Source: an uncultured Bacteriovorax sp.
GTDB taxonomy: Bacteria > Bdellovibrionota > Bacteriovoracia > Bacteriovoracales > Bacteriovoracaceae
Direction of reading: 5' to 3'
Assembly: GCA_943914745.1 (NCBI GenBank)
Contig: CALUDF010000126.1
Coordinates: 1-8,186 of the forward strand
DNA length: 8,186 bases
Part shown: positions 1-5,624 of the stretch, one piece after another
Numbering within the stretch: position 1 is the stretch's first letter
Layout of the letters: each line of letters starts with the position of its first letter
The notes under the pieces: model-generated
Seen by the model: only the letters and a program-made list of their open reading frames with translations
Databases searched by the model: none
What the model was told of the DNA's origin: nothing
Position numbers and translations under genes: made by a program

Positions 1-627
1 GATTAAGAGCCGATTATGGAGATCCTTATCTTTTTTGGCGAGCTCGTCGATAATGAAGGAGTTAATCACGATGACGTCGACCTTTTTATTGATGAGGTCT
101 TTTAAATTTTCCTCGTTACTTTCTCCCAGGCTGATGCCTTTTCTTCTGAGAGTTTCAGGATCGGTATTCATGTTGGCAAAATTATAATGATAACCAAAAA
201 TTCCGCGAATTTTTTTTCCTTCAAATGAATCGAAATATTTTTGGTCTCTCTCTGGAGCGCTAAGAGCAACGTAAAGCTCTCCACCTGTCAGAATGACGCC
301 GGTCTTTTGGTGGGGGATCTTTTCTTCACCCCAGCTCCAGGCTTCATCTTCAAAGAAGATCACATCAACCTTTCTATCTTTAAGATCGCGGTAGCGACGG
401 TTGGCACTGGTAAGCTTAAAGACGAATTTATATTTGTCTTGCGTGCTGTTGAGTTTTTCTATTATCTGGTGAACTAGGCCTGATTTCCCATCTCTTTCAA
501 CGAAAGGGGGAAAGTTGTAGCCACCAACATTGACGACTGTCGAATGGGCAAGATCAAACGAGAAGACGCAAAAGAAAGCGACTGCCAGTTTTAGAATAAC
601 CAGAAGATGTTTTGATTGACCATTCAT
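1..627 (-). CDS. Periplasmic solute-binding protein, family 3 (SBP_bac_3-like), partial
   Basis: 209 codons are open from the ATG at 627 to the window edge; the C-terminus lies outside. Residues 7-23 form a hydrophobic Sec signal core, with likely cleavage near 29 (LAHS). The mature protein begins VNVGGYNFPPFVE (residues 32-44), the usual first strand of family-3 periplasmic binding proteins, which bind amino acids or other small polar ligands. KVDVIFFEDE (86-95) matches the place where these proteins read 'G.vD', and a second-lobe segment with KKIRGIFGY (138-146) and KKVDVIVINSFI (181-192) follows. No transporter gene is visible, so it could serve an ABC importer encoded elsewhere or act as a stand-alone sensor; ligand unknown. 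The neighbouring ATG at 623 is out of frame and stops after ten codons, and the one at 635 stops after three. No Shine-Dalgarno precedes the start. Confidence 0.8.
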   Translation of the reverse strand, partial: MNGQSKHLLVILKLAVAFFCVFSFDLAHSTVVNVGGYNFPPFVERDGKSGLVHQIIEKLNSTQDKYKFVFKLTSANRRYRDLKDRKVDVIFFEDEAWSWGEEKIPHQKTGVILTGGELYVALSAPERDQKYFDSFEGKKIRGIFGYHYNFANMNTDPETLRRKGISLGESNEENLKDLINKKVDVIVINSFIIDELAKKDKDLHNRLLI

Positions 628-633
628 GGATTC

Positions 634-662
634 ATTATGCTTGGTAGTTGGGTATAAGTAAA
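634..662 (-). promoter_or_regulatory. Candidate sigma-70-like promoter of the solute-binding protein gene, leaderless geometry
   Basis: Read on the minus strand, TTTACT (657-662) and CATAAT (634-639) are separated by 17 nt. The -10-like box ends 6 nt before the ATG at 627, so the predicted transcript would begin at or next to the start codon. No Shine-Dalgarno is present, which fits. This is a consensus match only. Confidence 0.35.
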
Positions 663-730
663 TTAAGGCTTGTGAATGGAAGAGAATGCTGGTTCAGATG
701 GATTTTTTTCGCATAGAAATTTATTTAAAC

Positions 731-767
731 ACCAGACTATTGCACTTTTAGTGTGAAACAGTCTGGT
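731..767 (-). terminator. Hairpin terminator downstream of metG
   Basis: ACCAGACT (731-738) and AGTCTGGT (760-767) are perfect complements, and the interior (TTGCAC against GTGTGAA) extends the stem with wobble pairs around a short TTTTA loop. It lies 12 nt beyond the metG stop codon and is followed on the minus strand by an A/T-rich GTTTAAATAAATTT stretch rather than a clean U-run, so termination strength is uncertain. It separates metG from the solute-binding protein gene, which has its own promoter-like sequence. Confidence 0.55.
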
Positions 768-779
768 TTATTTAAAACA

Positions 780-2699
780 TTATTCTGCTTGGATTTCTTC
801 AGTTGCCGGGAAGTAATGAGTTTTTTCACCGATGGCATGACCTGCTGGAATAGGCTGCCCTAATTCATCAATTGAAAAAACACTCTCTGGTAAATTAAGT
901 GACAGACGCACCTTCTCCATTGTCTCTGGAACAAATGGATAAAGCATGATCATCAGGTTTTTTAGAATGTAAAAACATGAGTAAAGCCCGTCAGCACGCT
1001 CAGTCTCATCGTGGCGGTCATCGTGCGGTTTGTATTGCACGAAGAAGCTGTTGATCAAGCGGGCATAATTTTCAATTTGCCCTAATAAGGTAATGTGATC
1101 AGCCTTTTCCATATTCTTAACGTACATTTGAACGATTTTCATCGTCTCTTTCTCGGCCTTCTCCAGCAGCTTTCCGTTTGGAACAACTCCGCCAAATTTA
1201 GAGTGAACGGCAGCTATCGGTTTTTCAATAGCCGCATTCAGAGGACCGGCCAAAAATTTATTTCTTTCTTTGAACGTTTCAAAATCAAAGTTCGATTGTT
1301 TTTCTGCCAAGCTCAATGTCGAGAGGAAATAACGAAGCTGATCTGGGTGATAACCCATCTCTTCCGTCAGCTCGTCTCCACTGTAGAAGTTCCCACGGGT
1401 CTTACTCATTTTCTCTCCGTCAACCATCAGGTGAAAGACAGAGTAGACGTCAGTCATCGTGAAGTCAGATGTGTCATTTCCGCGAATGCCAATCCACATC
1501 GCTCCTTGCATAAGAACATAAAAGTAGACGTTGTCTTGGCCCAGGAATTGAAAAATTCTCGCTTCAGGGTCTTTCCAGAAACGTTCCCACTCTTTAGGGT
1601 CGCGACCTTGTTTGGCAAGTGCAGCCCTCGTAAAAGAAATCGGCGCAATCAATGAATCAGGCCAGACGTATAAAGTCTTATCTTTCATGGCAGGATCAAT
1701 CTCGGCCGGCACAGGAATTCCCCACGTCACATCGCGGGTGATTGAACGGTGGGCCCAACCATCGAGGGCTTCACAGGCAATACCTTTTTCTTCCATGGCC
1801 TTCTTACCAGTTTGGTAATCCGAGAGATTTTCAAACTGCACGACGACTTTTTTTCCTGGAGCATAACGGGACTTGTGTTTTGGAAGAGTCGTGCGCATTT
1901 CTTTAAAAAGAGGTTCGTGGGTGTTGTCGAATTGAAAAGCAGGTTGAACTGTTTCAAAGACTTCATTGAAGACACCTTTTCTCCACTTGTTTTGTTTTGA
2001 TTTAATCCACTCAGTTAACTGATCTGAGACTTTCCACATATCAAGCCACAGGTGATTTGTGTCTTTCAGGACAGGCGTTGAATCAGAAAGGGATGATTTC
2101 GGATTGATGAGTTGTGACGGGTCATACTGGGTCCCGCACACTTCACACTCATCACTGTAGGCCGTCTCATTCGTGCAGTTTGGGTTCGGGCACTTTCCCG
2201 TGACATTCCTGTCTTGGAGGAAGCGGTCGATCTTTGGGTCATACCACTGCTTCGTGGTTTTCTTATCCAACATCTTATTGTTCCAAAGCCTCTTCATGAA
2301 GTCCTGGCAGACTTCTTTGTGGATAGGGTAACAATCAGGTTGCGATGTTCCCGAAAAAATATCGTATGAGATGGAGTAGCGTGAGGTCGTCTTGACCTGT
2401 TTGTCGTGAATCTGGTCGATGAATTCTCTGACTGGCATGCCCGCTTTGAAGGCCGCCACTTCTGAAGTCGATCCATGGTCATCGTTTCCACTGACGAAGA
2501 GAACATTGTTTTTTCCAATGAGCATGCGCATGTAGCGGGCCATGATGTCTGGTGGAACCATCGCTCCAGCGAGGTGGCCTAAGTGAAGTGGCCCGTTCGC
2601 ATAAGGCATTCCACCTGTCACGATGGCCGTCTTTGGGCGCTTAAGAAGATTTAAAACTGATTTAACGTCTGTAGGGGGAGTGTATTGTGGTTTATTCAT
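780..2699 (-). CDS. metG: Methionyl-tRNA synthetase (class I)
   Basis: Charges tRNA-Met with methionine in the cytoplasm, an essential translation step. The 639-aa product shows the class I signature HLGH at 39-42 within GPLHLGHLAGA and the second signature KMSKT at 430-434 (a Thr variant of KMSKS). A zinc-knuckle-type four-cysteine cluster (C170, C175, C185, C188) is CX4C-X9-CX2C, two residues longer in its first knuckle than the E. coli form. TRDVTWGIPVP (321-331), LYVWPDS (343-349) and FLGQDNVYFYVL (385-396) are family blocks of the catalytic fold; the helical anticodon-binding domain fills about 480-600. It ends without the C-terminal tRNA-binding (Trbp111-like) domain of longer bacterial MetRS. 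About 60 residues (roughly 250-312) before the TRD block look like an insertion. The start is supported by the ~25-residue lead into the first strand (KTAIVTGG); no Shine-Dalgarno precedes it. Confidence 0.97.
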   Translation of the reverse strand: MNKPQYTPPTDVKSVLNLLKRPKTAIVTGGMPYANGPLHLGHLAGAMVPPDIMARYMRMLIGKNNVLFVSGNDDHGSTSEVAAFKAGMPVREFIDQIHDKQVKTTSRYSISYDIFSGTSQPDCYPIHKEVCQDFMKRLWNNKMLDKKTTKQWYDPKIDRFLQDRNVTGKCPNPNCTNETAYSDECEVCGTQYDPSQLINPKSSLSDSTPVLKDTNHLWLDMWKVSDQLTEWIKSKQNKWRKGVFNEVFETVQPAFQFDNTHEPLFKEMRTTLPKHKSRYAPGKKVVVQFENLSDYQTGKKAMEEKGIACEALDGWAHRSITRDVTWGIPVPAEIDPAMKDKTLYVWPDSLIAPISFTRAALAKQGRDPKEWERFWKDPEARIFQFLGQDNVYFYVLMQGAMWIGIRGNDTSDFTMTDVYSVFHLMVDGEKMSKTRGNFYSGDELTEEMGYHPDQLRYFLSTLSLAEKQSNFDFETFKERNKFLAGPLNAAIEKPIAAVHSKFGGVVPNGKLLEKAEKETMKIVQMYVKNMEKADHITLLGQIENYARLINSFFVQYKPHDDRHDETERADGLYSCFYILKNLMIMLYPFVPETMEKVRLSLNLPESVFSIDELGQPIPAGHAIGEKTHYFPATEEIQAE

Positions 2700-2707
2700 A
2701 ATAGTTT

Positions 2708-2736
2708 ACTATAACGCTTCCAGGTGAACCTCACAA
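2708..2736 (-). promoter_or_regulatory. sigma-70-like promoter of metG
   Basis: On the minus strand TTGTGA (2731-2736) lies 17 nt before TATAGT (2708-2713), matching 4/6 and 5/6 of the vegetative consensus. Transcription would start around 2699-2701, leaving 0-2 nt before the ATG at 2699. The TGTCCCA palindrome at 2744-2760 sits just upstream of the -35 box, so it might also affect this promoter. Confidence 0.5.
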
Positions 2737-2743
2737 GAGTCTA

Positions 2744-2760
2744 TGTCCCAAAATGGGACA
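2744..2760. promoter_or_regulatory. Perfect palindrome TGTCCCA-AAA-TGGGACA, candidate enhancer or operator site
   Basis: Two 7-bp arms are perfectly complementary around a 3-nt spacer. The centre (2752) is about 96 bp upstream of the +1 predicted from the sigma-54-type promoter at 2822-2837, within the usual range for an upstream activating site of a sigma-54 enhancer-binding protein. It is also about 50 bp upstream of the predicted metG start. The cognate regulator is not encoded in this window. There is no T-run after it and it lies between divergent genes, so it is not a terminator. Confidence 0.5.
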
Positions 2761-2821
2761 GAATGAGTCGGAAAAGACGAAAAAATGAAAAGTAAAACAG
2801 TGAAAATTGAATCGTTTTTAA

Positions 2822-2837
2822 TGGCGAGGGCTTTGCA
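2822..2837 (+). promoter_or_regulatory. sigma-54 (RpoN)-type -24/-12 promoter of the dps-like gene
   Basis: TGGCGAGGGCTTTGCA contains the diagnostic GG-N10-GC spacing (GG at 2823-2824, GC at 2835-2836), with TGGC and TTTGCA matching the -24 and -12 elements of the TGGCAC-N5-TTGCA consensus. Counting from C2836 as -12 puts +1 at G2848. This leaves a 37-nt leader to the ATG at 2885, which carries a Shine-Dalgarno. It is strengthened by the palindrome about 96 bp upstream of +1. Confidence 0.6.
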
Positions 2838-2847
2838 CTTTACTCGC

Positions 2848-2885
2848 GTGGATGCTTACGTCCACTTTTACCTCGGAGCGTAAAA
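2848..2885 (+). promoter_or_regulatory. Structured mRNA leader of the dps-like gene: two adjacent hairpins
   Basis: GTGGATG (2848-2854) can pair with CGTCCAC (2859-2865) around a CTTA loop, with one G-U wobble, beginning exactly at the predicted +1. Directly next to it TTTTAC (2866-2871) pairs perfectly with GTAAAA (2880-2885), putting the GGAG ribosome binding site (2875-2878) in an 8-nt loop and the A of the AUG in the stem. The second stem is A/U-rich and probably weak. A 5'-terminal hairpin could stabilise the mRNA; an effect on translation is inference. Confidence 0.45.
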
Positions 2886-3568
2886 TGAGAGAAGAACAAA
2901 CAACACTACAAAACAAAACGAAAACGACAGATGAAGCGATTCTCGCTCAACCTGTCATGAACCAAACGGCCGGAGAAATTCAGAAATTCGGCACGCGCTT
3001 TCGCGTTCCTTTGGGGCTTGAAGATAAAGTGTGTGAAGAGAGCATCACCAACCTCAACCGCATTTTAGCCGACACCATTACACTGCGTGACCTTTATAAA
3101 AAATGTCACTGGCAAACTTCGGGTGTGACTTTCTATCAACTGCACCTGCTTTTTGATAAACACTACAATGAACAGGCCGAGCTTGTTGATTTAATCGCTG
3201 AAAGAATCCAAGTTCTGGGAGGAATCAGCGTGGCGATGGCGCAAGATGTGGCCGACATGTCTCAAATTGAAACACCTCCATCTGGCAGGGAAGAAGTGCC
3301 AGCACAAATTTCAAGACTAGTGGACGCCCACGAGTCTATTTTGAAATTTGTGAGAAAAGCCGCGCGCGCAGCCTCTGACCATGATGATGAAGGGACCAAT
3401 GATCTTCTAGTCAGCAATGTCATTAGAACCAATGAGCTGCAAACGTGGTTTATTTCTGAACACCTGGTGGCGCTCTCTCCAGTAGAGGCAAACCTTGCGA
3501 CTTATGATAAGTCATTTGGTTATGGGGAGCCTGTTCACGCAGAGAAGCCTTCTAAGTCAAAACACTAA
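2885..3568 (+). CDS. dps: Dps-family ferritin-like protein (ferroxidase, DNA protection)
   Basis: Dps proteins form 12-subunit cages that oxidise and store Fe(II), using peroxide, and protect DNA under stress or starvation. All inter-subunit ferroxidase ligands are present with exact E. coli Dps spacing (12, 4, 11, 4): H75 in CHWQTSG, H87, D91, D102 and E106 in DLIAERI, followed by LGG (111-113). At 227 aa it is longer than the usual ~150-180 aa, owing to a ~45-residue N-terminal tail with a KTKTT stretch and a Lys-rich C-terminal tail (EKPSKSKH); such tails contact DNA in some Dps proteins. I chose the ATG at 2885 rather than the in-frame ATG at 2852 because GGAG lies 6 nt before it, and 2852 would be only 4 nt from the predicted transcription start. 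The sigma-54-type promoter suggests activation by an enhancer-binding protein. Confidence 0.92.
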   Translation: MREEQTTLQNKTKTTDEAILAQPVMNQTAGEIQKFGTRFRVPLGLEDKVCEESITNLNRILADTITLRDLYKKCHWQTSGVTFYQLHLLFDKHYNEQAELVDLIAERIQVLGGISVAMAQDVADMSQIETPPSGREEVPAQISRLVDAHESILKFVRKAARAASDHDDEGTNDLLVSNVIRTNELQTWFISEHLVALSPVEANLATYDKSFGYGEPVHAEKPSKSKH

Positions 3569-3573
3569 ACTTA

Positions 3574-3601
3574 TTTACACTCCCATAAAAGTTGCTATCA
3601 T
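3574..3601 (+). promoter_or_regulatory. sigma-70-like promoter of the small secreted protein gene
   Basis: TTTACA (3574-3579) and TATCAT (3596-3601) are 16 nt apart, each 5/6 to consensus. A start near 3608 is expected, giving a leader of about 23 nt with GGGG (3622-3625) as Shine-Dalgarno. The inverted repeat at 3582-3624 brackets the -10 box, so the promoter could be repressor-controlled. Confidence 0.5.
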
Positions 3602-3624
3602 CATTAGGTAACAACTTTTATGGG
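3582..3624 (+). repeat. 13-bp perfect inverted repeat flanking the -10 box and covering the ribosome binding site
   Basis: CCCATAAAAGTTG (3582-3594) is the exact reverse complement of CAACTTTTATGGG (3612-3624), separated by 17 nt. In a transcript reading through from dps it would make a strong hairpin that pairs the GGG of the downstream Shine-Dalgarno. A transcript from the internal promoter (start near 3608) would carry only the right arm and keep the site free. It has no T-run after it, so a simple intrinsic terminator is less likely. A DNA operator is an alternative. Confidence 0.7.
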
Positions 3625-3630
3625 GATTCT

Positions 3631-4074
3631 ATGACAATTTTCAAAACAAGCTTCATCGTTTTAAGCTCTTTTCTTTTTGTCACTTCCGCTTTTGCCTGCA
3701 CCGATTTTTCTGGCGACTACCGCACGGAGGTTAACACTTACTATTCAATCGTTCAAAATGGCTGTGAGAGCATGAATGTTGTCGATGAATCAGGCTCAAC
3801 CGAGATGATTTTTGATGGGGTTGAGAGACTTCTCAATGAATACGATATCGTCATGGATGGGAAAGTTGTCGCTCATGTAGAGATTTTCCTAAAGAGTGAA
3901 ATGAAAGGCGAGAAATGGGTCTATCATGAAAGAAGTGTGGTGACTTACAATGGTAAGGAAGATATCGAGACAAAATGGGCCGAGGTCTCTTTTAATGAAG
4001 ACACGGATCTCTTAACTGAGCTTCACCGTGAAGACGGCACCATTGAAACTTATGTGGATGTCAGAAACAGATAA
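3631..4074 (+). CDS. Small secreted protein of unknown function
   Basis: 147 aa. The N-terminus has one lysine at residue 5, a hydrophobic core (7-18) and the signal peptidase I motif AFA ending at 22, leaving Cys23 at the mature end. Because position -2 is Phe and -3 Ala, it is not a good lipobox, though a lipoprotein is not excluded. The mature part begins CTDFSGDY and has a second Cys at 45 (QNGCES), so a C23-C45 disulfide is possible. The remainder is acidic and alternates short polar strands (e.g. VVAHVEIFL 79-87, ETKWAEVSF 113-121), suggesting a small beta-sheet, lipocalin-like fold; I recognise no catalytic motif. The start at 3631 has GGGG 5 nt upstream; an in-frame TTG at 3592 would put 13 polar residues before the signal peptide and is rejected. 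The gene converges on the next one with a 1-nt gap. Confidence 0.75.
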   Translation: MTIFKTSFIVLSSFLFVTSAFACTDFSGDYRTEVNTYYSIVQNGCESMNVVDESGSTEMIFDGVERLLNEYDIVMDGKVVAHVEIFLKSEMKGEKWVYHERSVVTYNGKEDIETKWAEVSFNEDTDLLTELHREDGTIETYVDVRNR

Positions 4075-4075
4075 C

Positions 4076-5464
4076 TTATTTCTTTAAGTTCATAAAAAAT
4101 TCATCAAGCATCGAGAGCAATTGGGGATGAAACTTCATGTTCAAATGAGTGGACTCCCCGTGATGCTCTCTTAATCTTTGCCACGCTTCAAAAGGCGACA
4201 CAGGTCTCTCTCCTGGTTTCGTTGTGTAAAAATAATCAAAGCTGCTCAGAATCGACACCAAGGCAACAGGTAAAGGAAGAAGTTTTCCTGCAAGTCCTCC
4301 TGGAAAACCTGTTCCATCATAATTCTCGTGGTGATGAAGAATGATTTTCTCTATGATGGGAGTGAAGGGAATCATCTTTTTTCTGAGAAGCTCTAATGAA
4401 AAATTCACATGCTTTTTATATTCATTGAGTTCACTCTCGGTGAGCTCAGTTTCGTTTTTGTTAATGATGTTTTGGTCTATCTCTGAAAAGCCAATGTTGT
4501 GAATCATGGCCGCTAAAGCAATCTCATGTCTTGGTTCCAATTGACATTGAATAGAGAAGATAAGGGAGTAGATTCCACAGTTCATACTGTGGGCAATCGT
4601 GCTCCATCTCGGATACGGAAGCTCATTTAAACAAGTCATTGAGTCGGGAAAACTTGAGATGAGTTTTTCAAGTTGGTAAACGATATCGAGCCCTTTATTG
4701 TAGAGCTCTTTCCCAAAAACCATCATGCCATCACTTGAGAGATCGAAGACCTGAATCAGCCATTGACGGTATTGGTTTCGGATGGAGGCCAAGCTTTCTG
4801 AGTAGTAAAGGGCCTGGGTTTCTCCTCTTTCGCGCAGAGAGCTTAAAAAAGGAGACAGAGACGCCTCTTCAACGTAGAGGTGGCGGATATTAGAGGAGAG
4901 AATTTTTTCTTTTTTATCGCTAGTAAAGGGAGTCTTTGCAGGGAGAAAAGGCACGTAACGATTACTTAACGAGAGGTGATAGTAAAGATCTACAGGGAAC
5001 TCAGCGTTCAGCGGAAGATCGCGTGCGACGATGGTTCTGAAAGTCCTTTTACGTAAGACTCCAATGAGGTAAATCATTCTGTTGATGAGAATCTCTTTTC
5101 TGTCCATGATGAGGACAGCACCACATTTCCTGGCAAATTCTCCCTCGCGGGCCAGGAGTTTATTGACGAGCAAGATGATGGTCATCCCATTATTGACTTG
5201 TGTCCCGTACTGGGAGAGTTCGATGAAGGGAATTTCTTCTTTATCTTCATAGTGTTTCTCATAAAAGGTTTTAGATGGATTCGTCGTTTTTGCATCGAGG
5301 ATCATCACATGAATGGGATTTTTGTGAAGTTCCTCCATTGCTTCATCGGTGTTTTGAACGACGATGAAAGTCGTCTCGGCGCCAAAGGCCGGGGTTATGG
5401 TTGTGTGGATTTCTGGATCGTCTGAGACGAGCAGGACGTTTTGTTGCCATTGTGGTGCTTTCAT
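4076..5464 (-). CDS. Pseudo-receiver/HD-GYP domain protein with degenerate HD motif
   Basis: 462 aa, cytoplasmic, no signal or membrane segment. Residues 9-140 look like a response-regulator receiver fold: VLLVSDDPEI (10-19) supplies the acidic pair D15/D16, and VMILDAKT (53-60) the phosphoacceptor position D57; the Lys near the end of the fold is not evident (LIMDRKE, 118-124). Residues 155-210 form an unrecognised middle segment. The HD-GYP domain (about 285-455), normally a c-di-GMP phosphodiesterase, keeps H292, H352, HHHEN (377-381) and D410, but HD is HN (H322-N323 in IHNIGF) and GYP is GFP (386-388 in DGTGFP). Unconventional HD-GYP proteins lacking the Tyr are known in Bdellovibrio, so it may retain metal or c-di-GMP binding, but losing the HD aspartate argues for lowered activity or a sensor role. 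No clear Shine-Dalgarno; TATCCT lies 6 nt before the ATG. Confidence 0.85.
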   Translation of the reverse strand: MKAPQWQQNVLLVSDDPEIHTTITPAFGAETTFIVVQNTDEAMEELHKNPIHVMILDAKTTNPSKTFYEKHYEDKEEIPFIELSQYGTQVNNGMTIILLVNKLLAREGEFARKCGAVLIMDRKEILINRMIYLIGVLRKRTFRTIVARDLPLNAEFPVDLYYHLSLSNRYVPFLPAKTPFTSDKKEKILSSNIRHLYVEEASLSPFLSSLRERGETQALYYSESLASIRNQYRQWLIQVFDLSSDGMMVFGKELYNKGLDIVYQLEKLISSFPDSMTCLNELPYPRWSTIAHSMNCGIYSLIFSIQCQLEPRHEIALAAMIHNIGFSEIDQNIINKNETELTESELNEYKKHVNFSLELLRKKMIPFTPIIEKIILHHHENYDGTGFPGGLAGKLLPLPVALVSILSSFDYFYTTKPGERPVSPFEAWQRLREHHGESTHLNMKFHPQLLSMLDEFFMNLKK

Positions 5465-5571
5465 TAAATTAGGATAACCGTAATCGGGAAAGATAAAATG
5501 ACTAAAATCAGCATTCGGAAAAACTCTTGAAAGAAGGCCTGTTCAATTAATTGTTTTTACATTTAAAATCG

Positions 5572-5578
5572 AAGGAGG
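5572..5578 (+). promoter_or_regulatory. Consensus Shine-Dalgarno AAGGAGG without a start codon
   Basis: AAGGAGG is a perfect Shine-Dalgarno, yet no ATG, GTG or TTG lies at a workable distance; the best-placed in-frame codon is ATA at 5583, 14 codons upstream of and in frame with the ATG at 5625. It lies 47 nt before the true start, which has its own AAAGGAA. It may be chance, a standby ribosome site or a former start. Confidence 0.3.
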
Positions 5579-5624
5579 CATCATAGCTTTCAATAACATC
5601 ACTTTAGATCTGAAAGGAAAATTT

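Noticed and set aside
241..477. Plus-strand open frame of 78 codons
   Set aside because: It lies antisense inside the solute-binding protein gene, which has a signal peptide and family motifs; the plus frame shows no recognisable domain.
1095..1655. Plus-strand open frame of 186 codons
   Set aside because: It is entirely antisense to metG, whose class I motifs and zinc cluster are clear; the plus frame resembles no family and is a coding shadow.
2852..2884. Upstream in-frame ATG extending Dps by 11 residues
   Set aside because: It has no ribosome binding site and is only 4 nt from the predicted +1; the ATG at 2885 has GGAG at ideal spacing.
3592..3630. TTG start adding 13 residues to the small secreted protein
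   Set aside because: The TTG lies inside the left arm of the inverted repeat and would place polar residues before the signal peptide; the ATG at 3631 gives a normal signal sequence.
4073..4090. AACTTA/TAAGTT inverted repeat across the two convergent stop codons as a bidirectional terminator
   Set aside because: The stem has six A/T-rich pairs with no G/C core, too weak to call a terminator.
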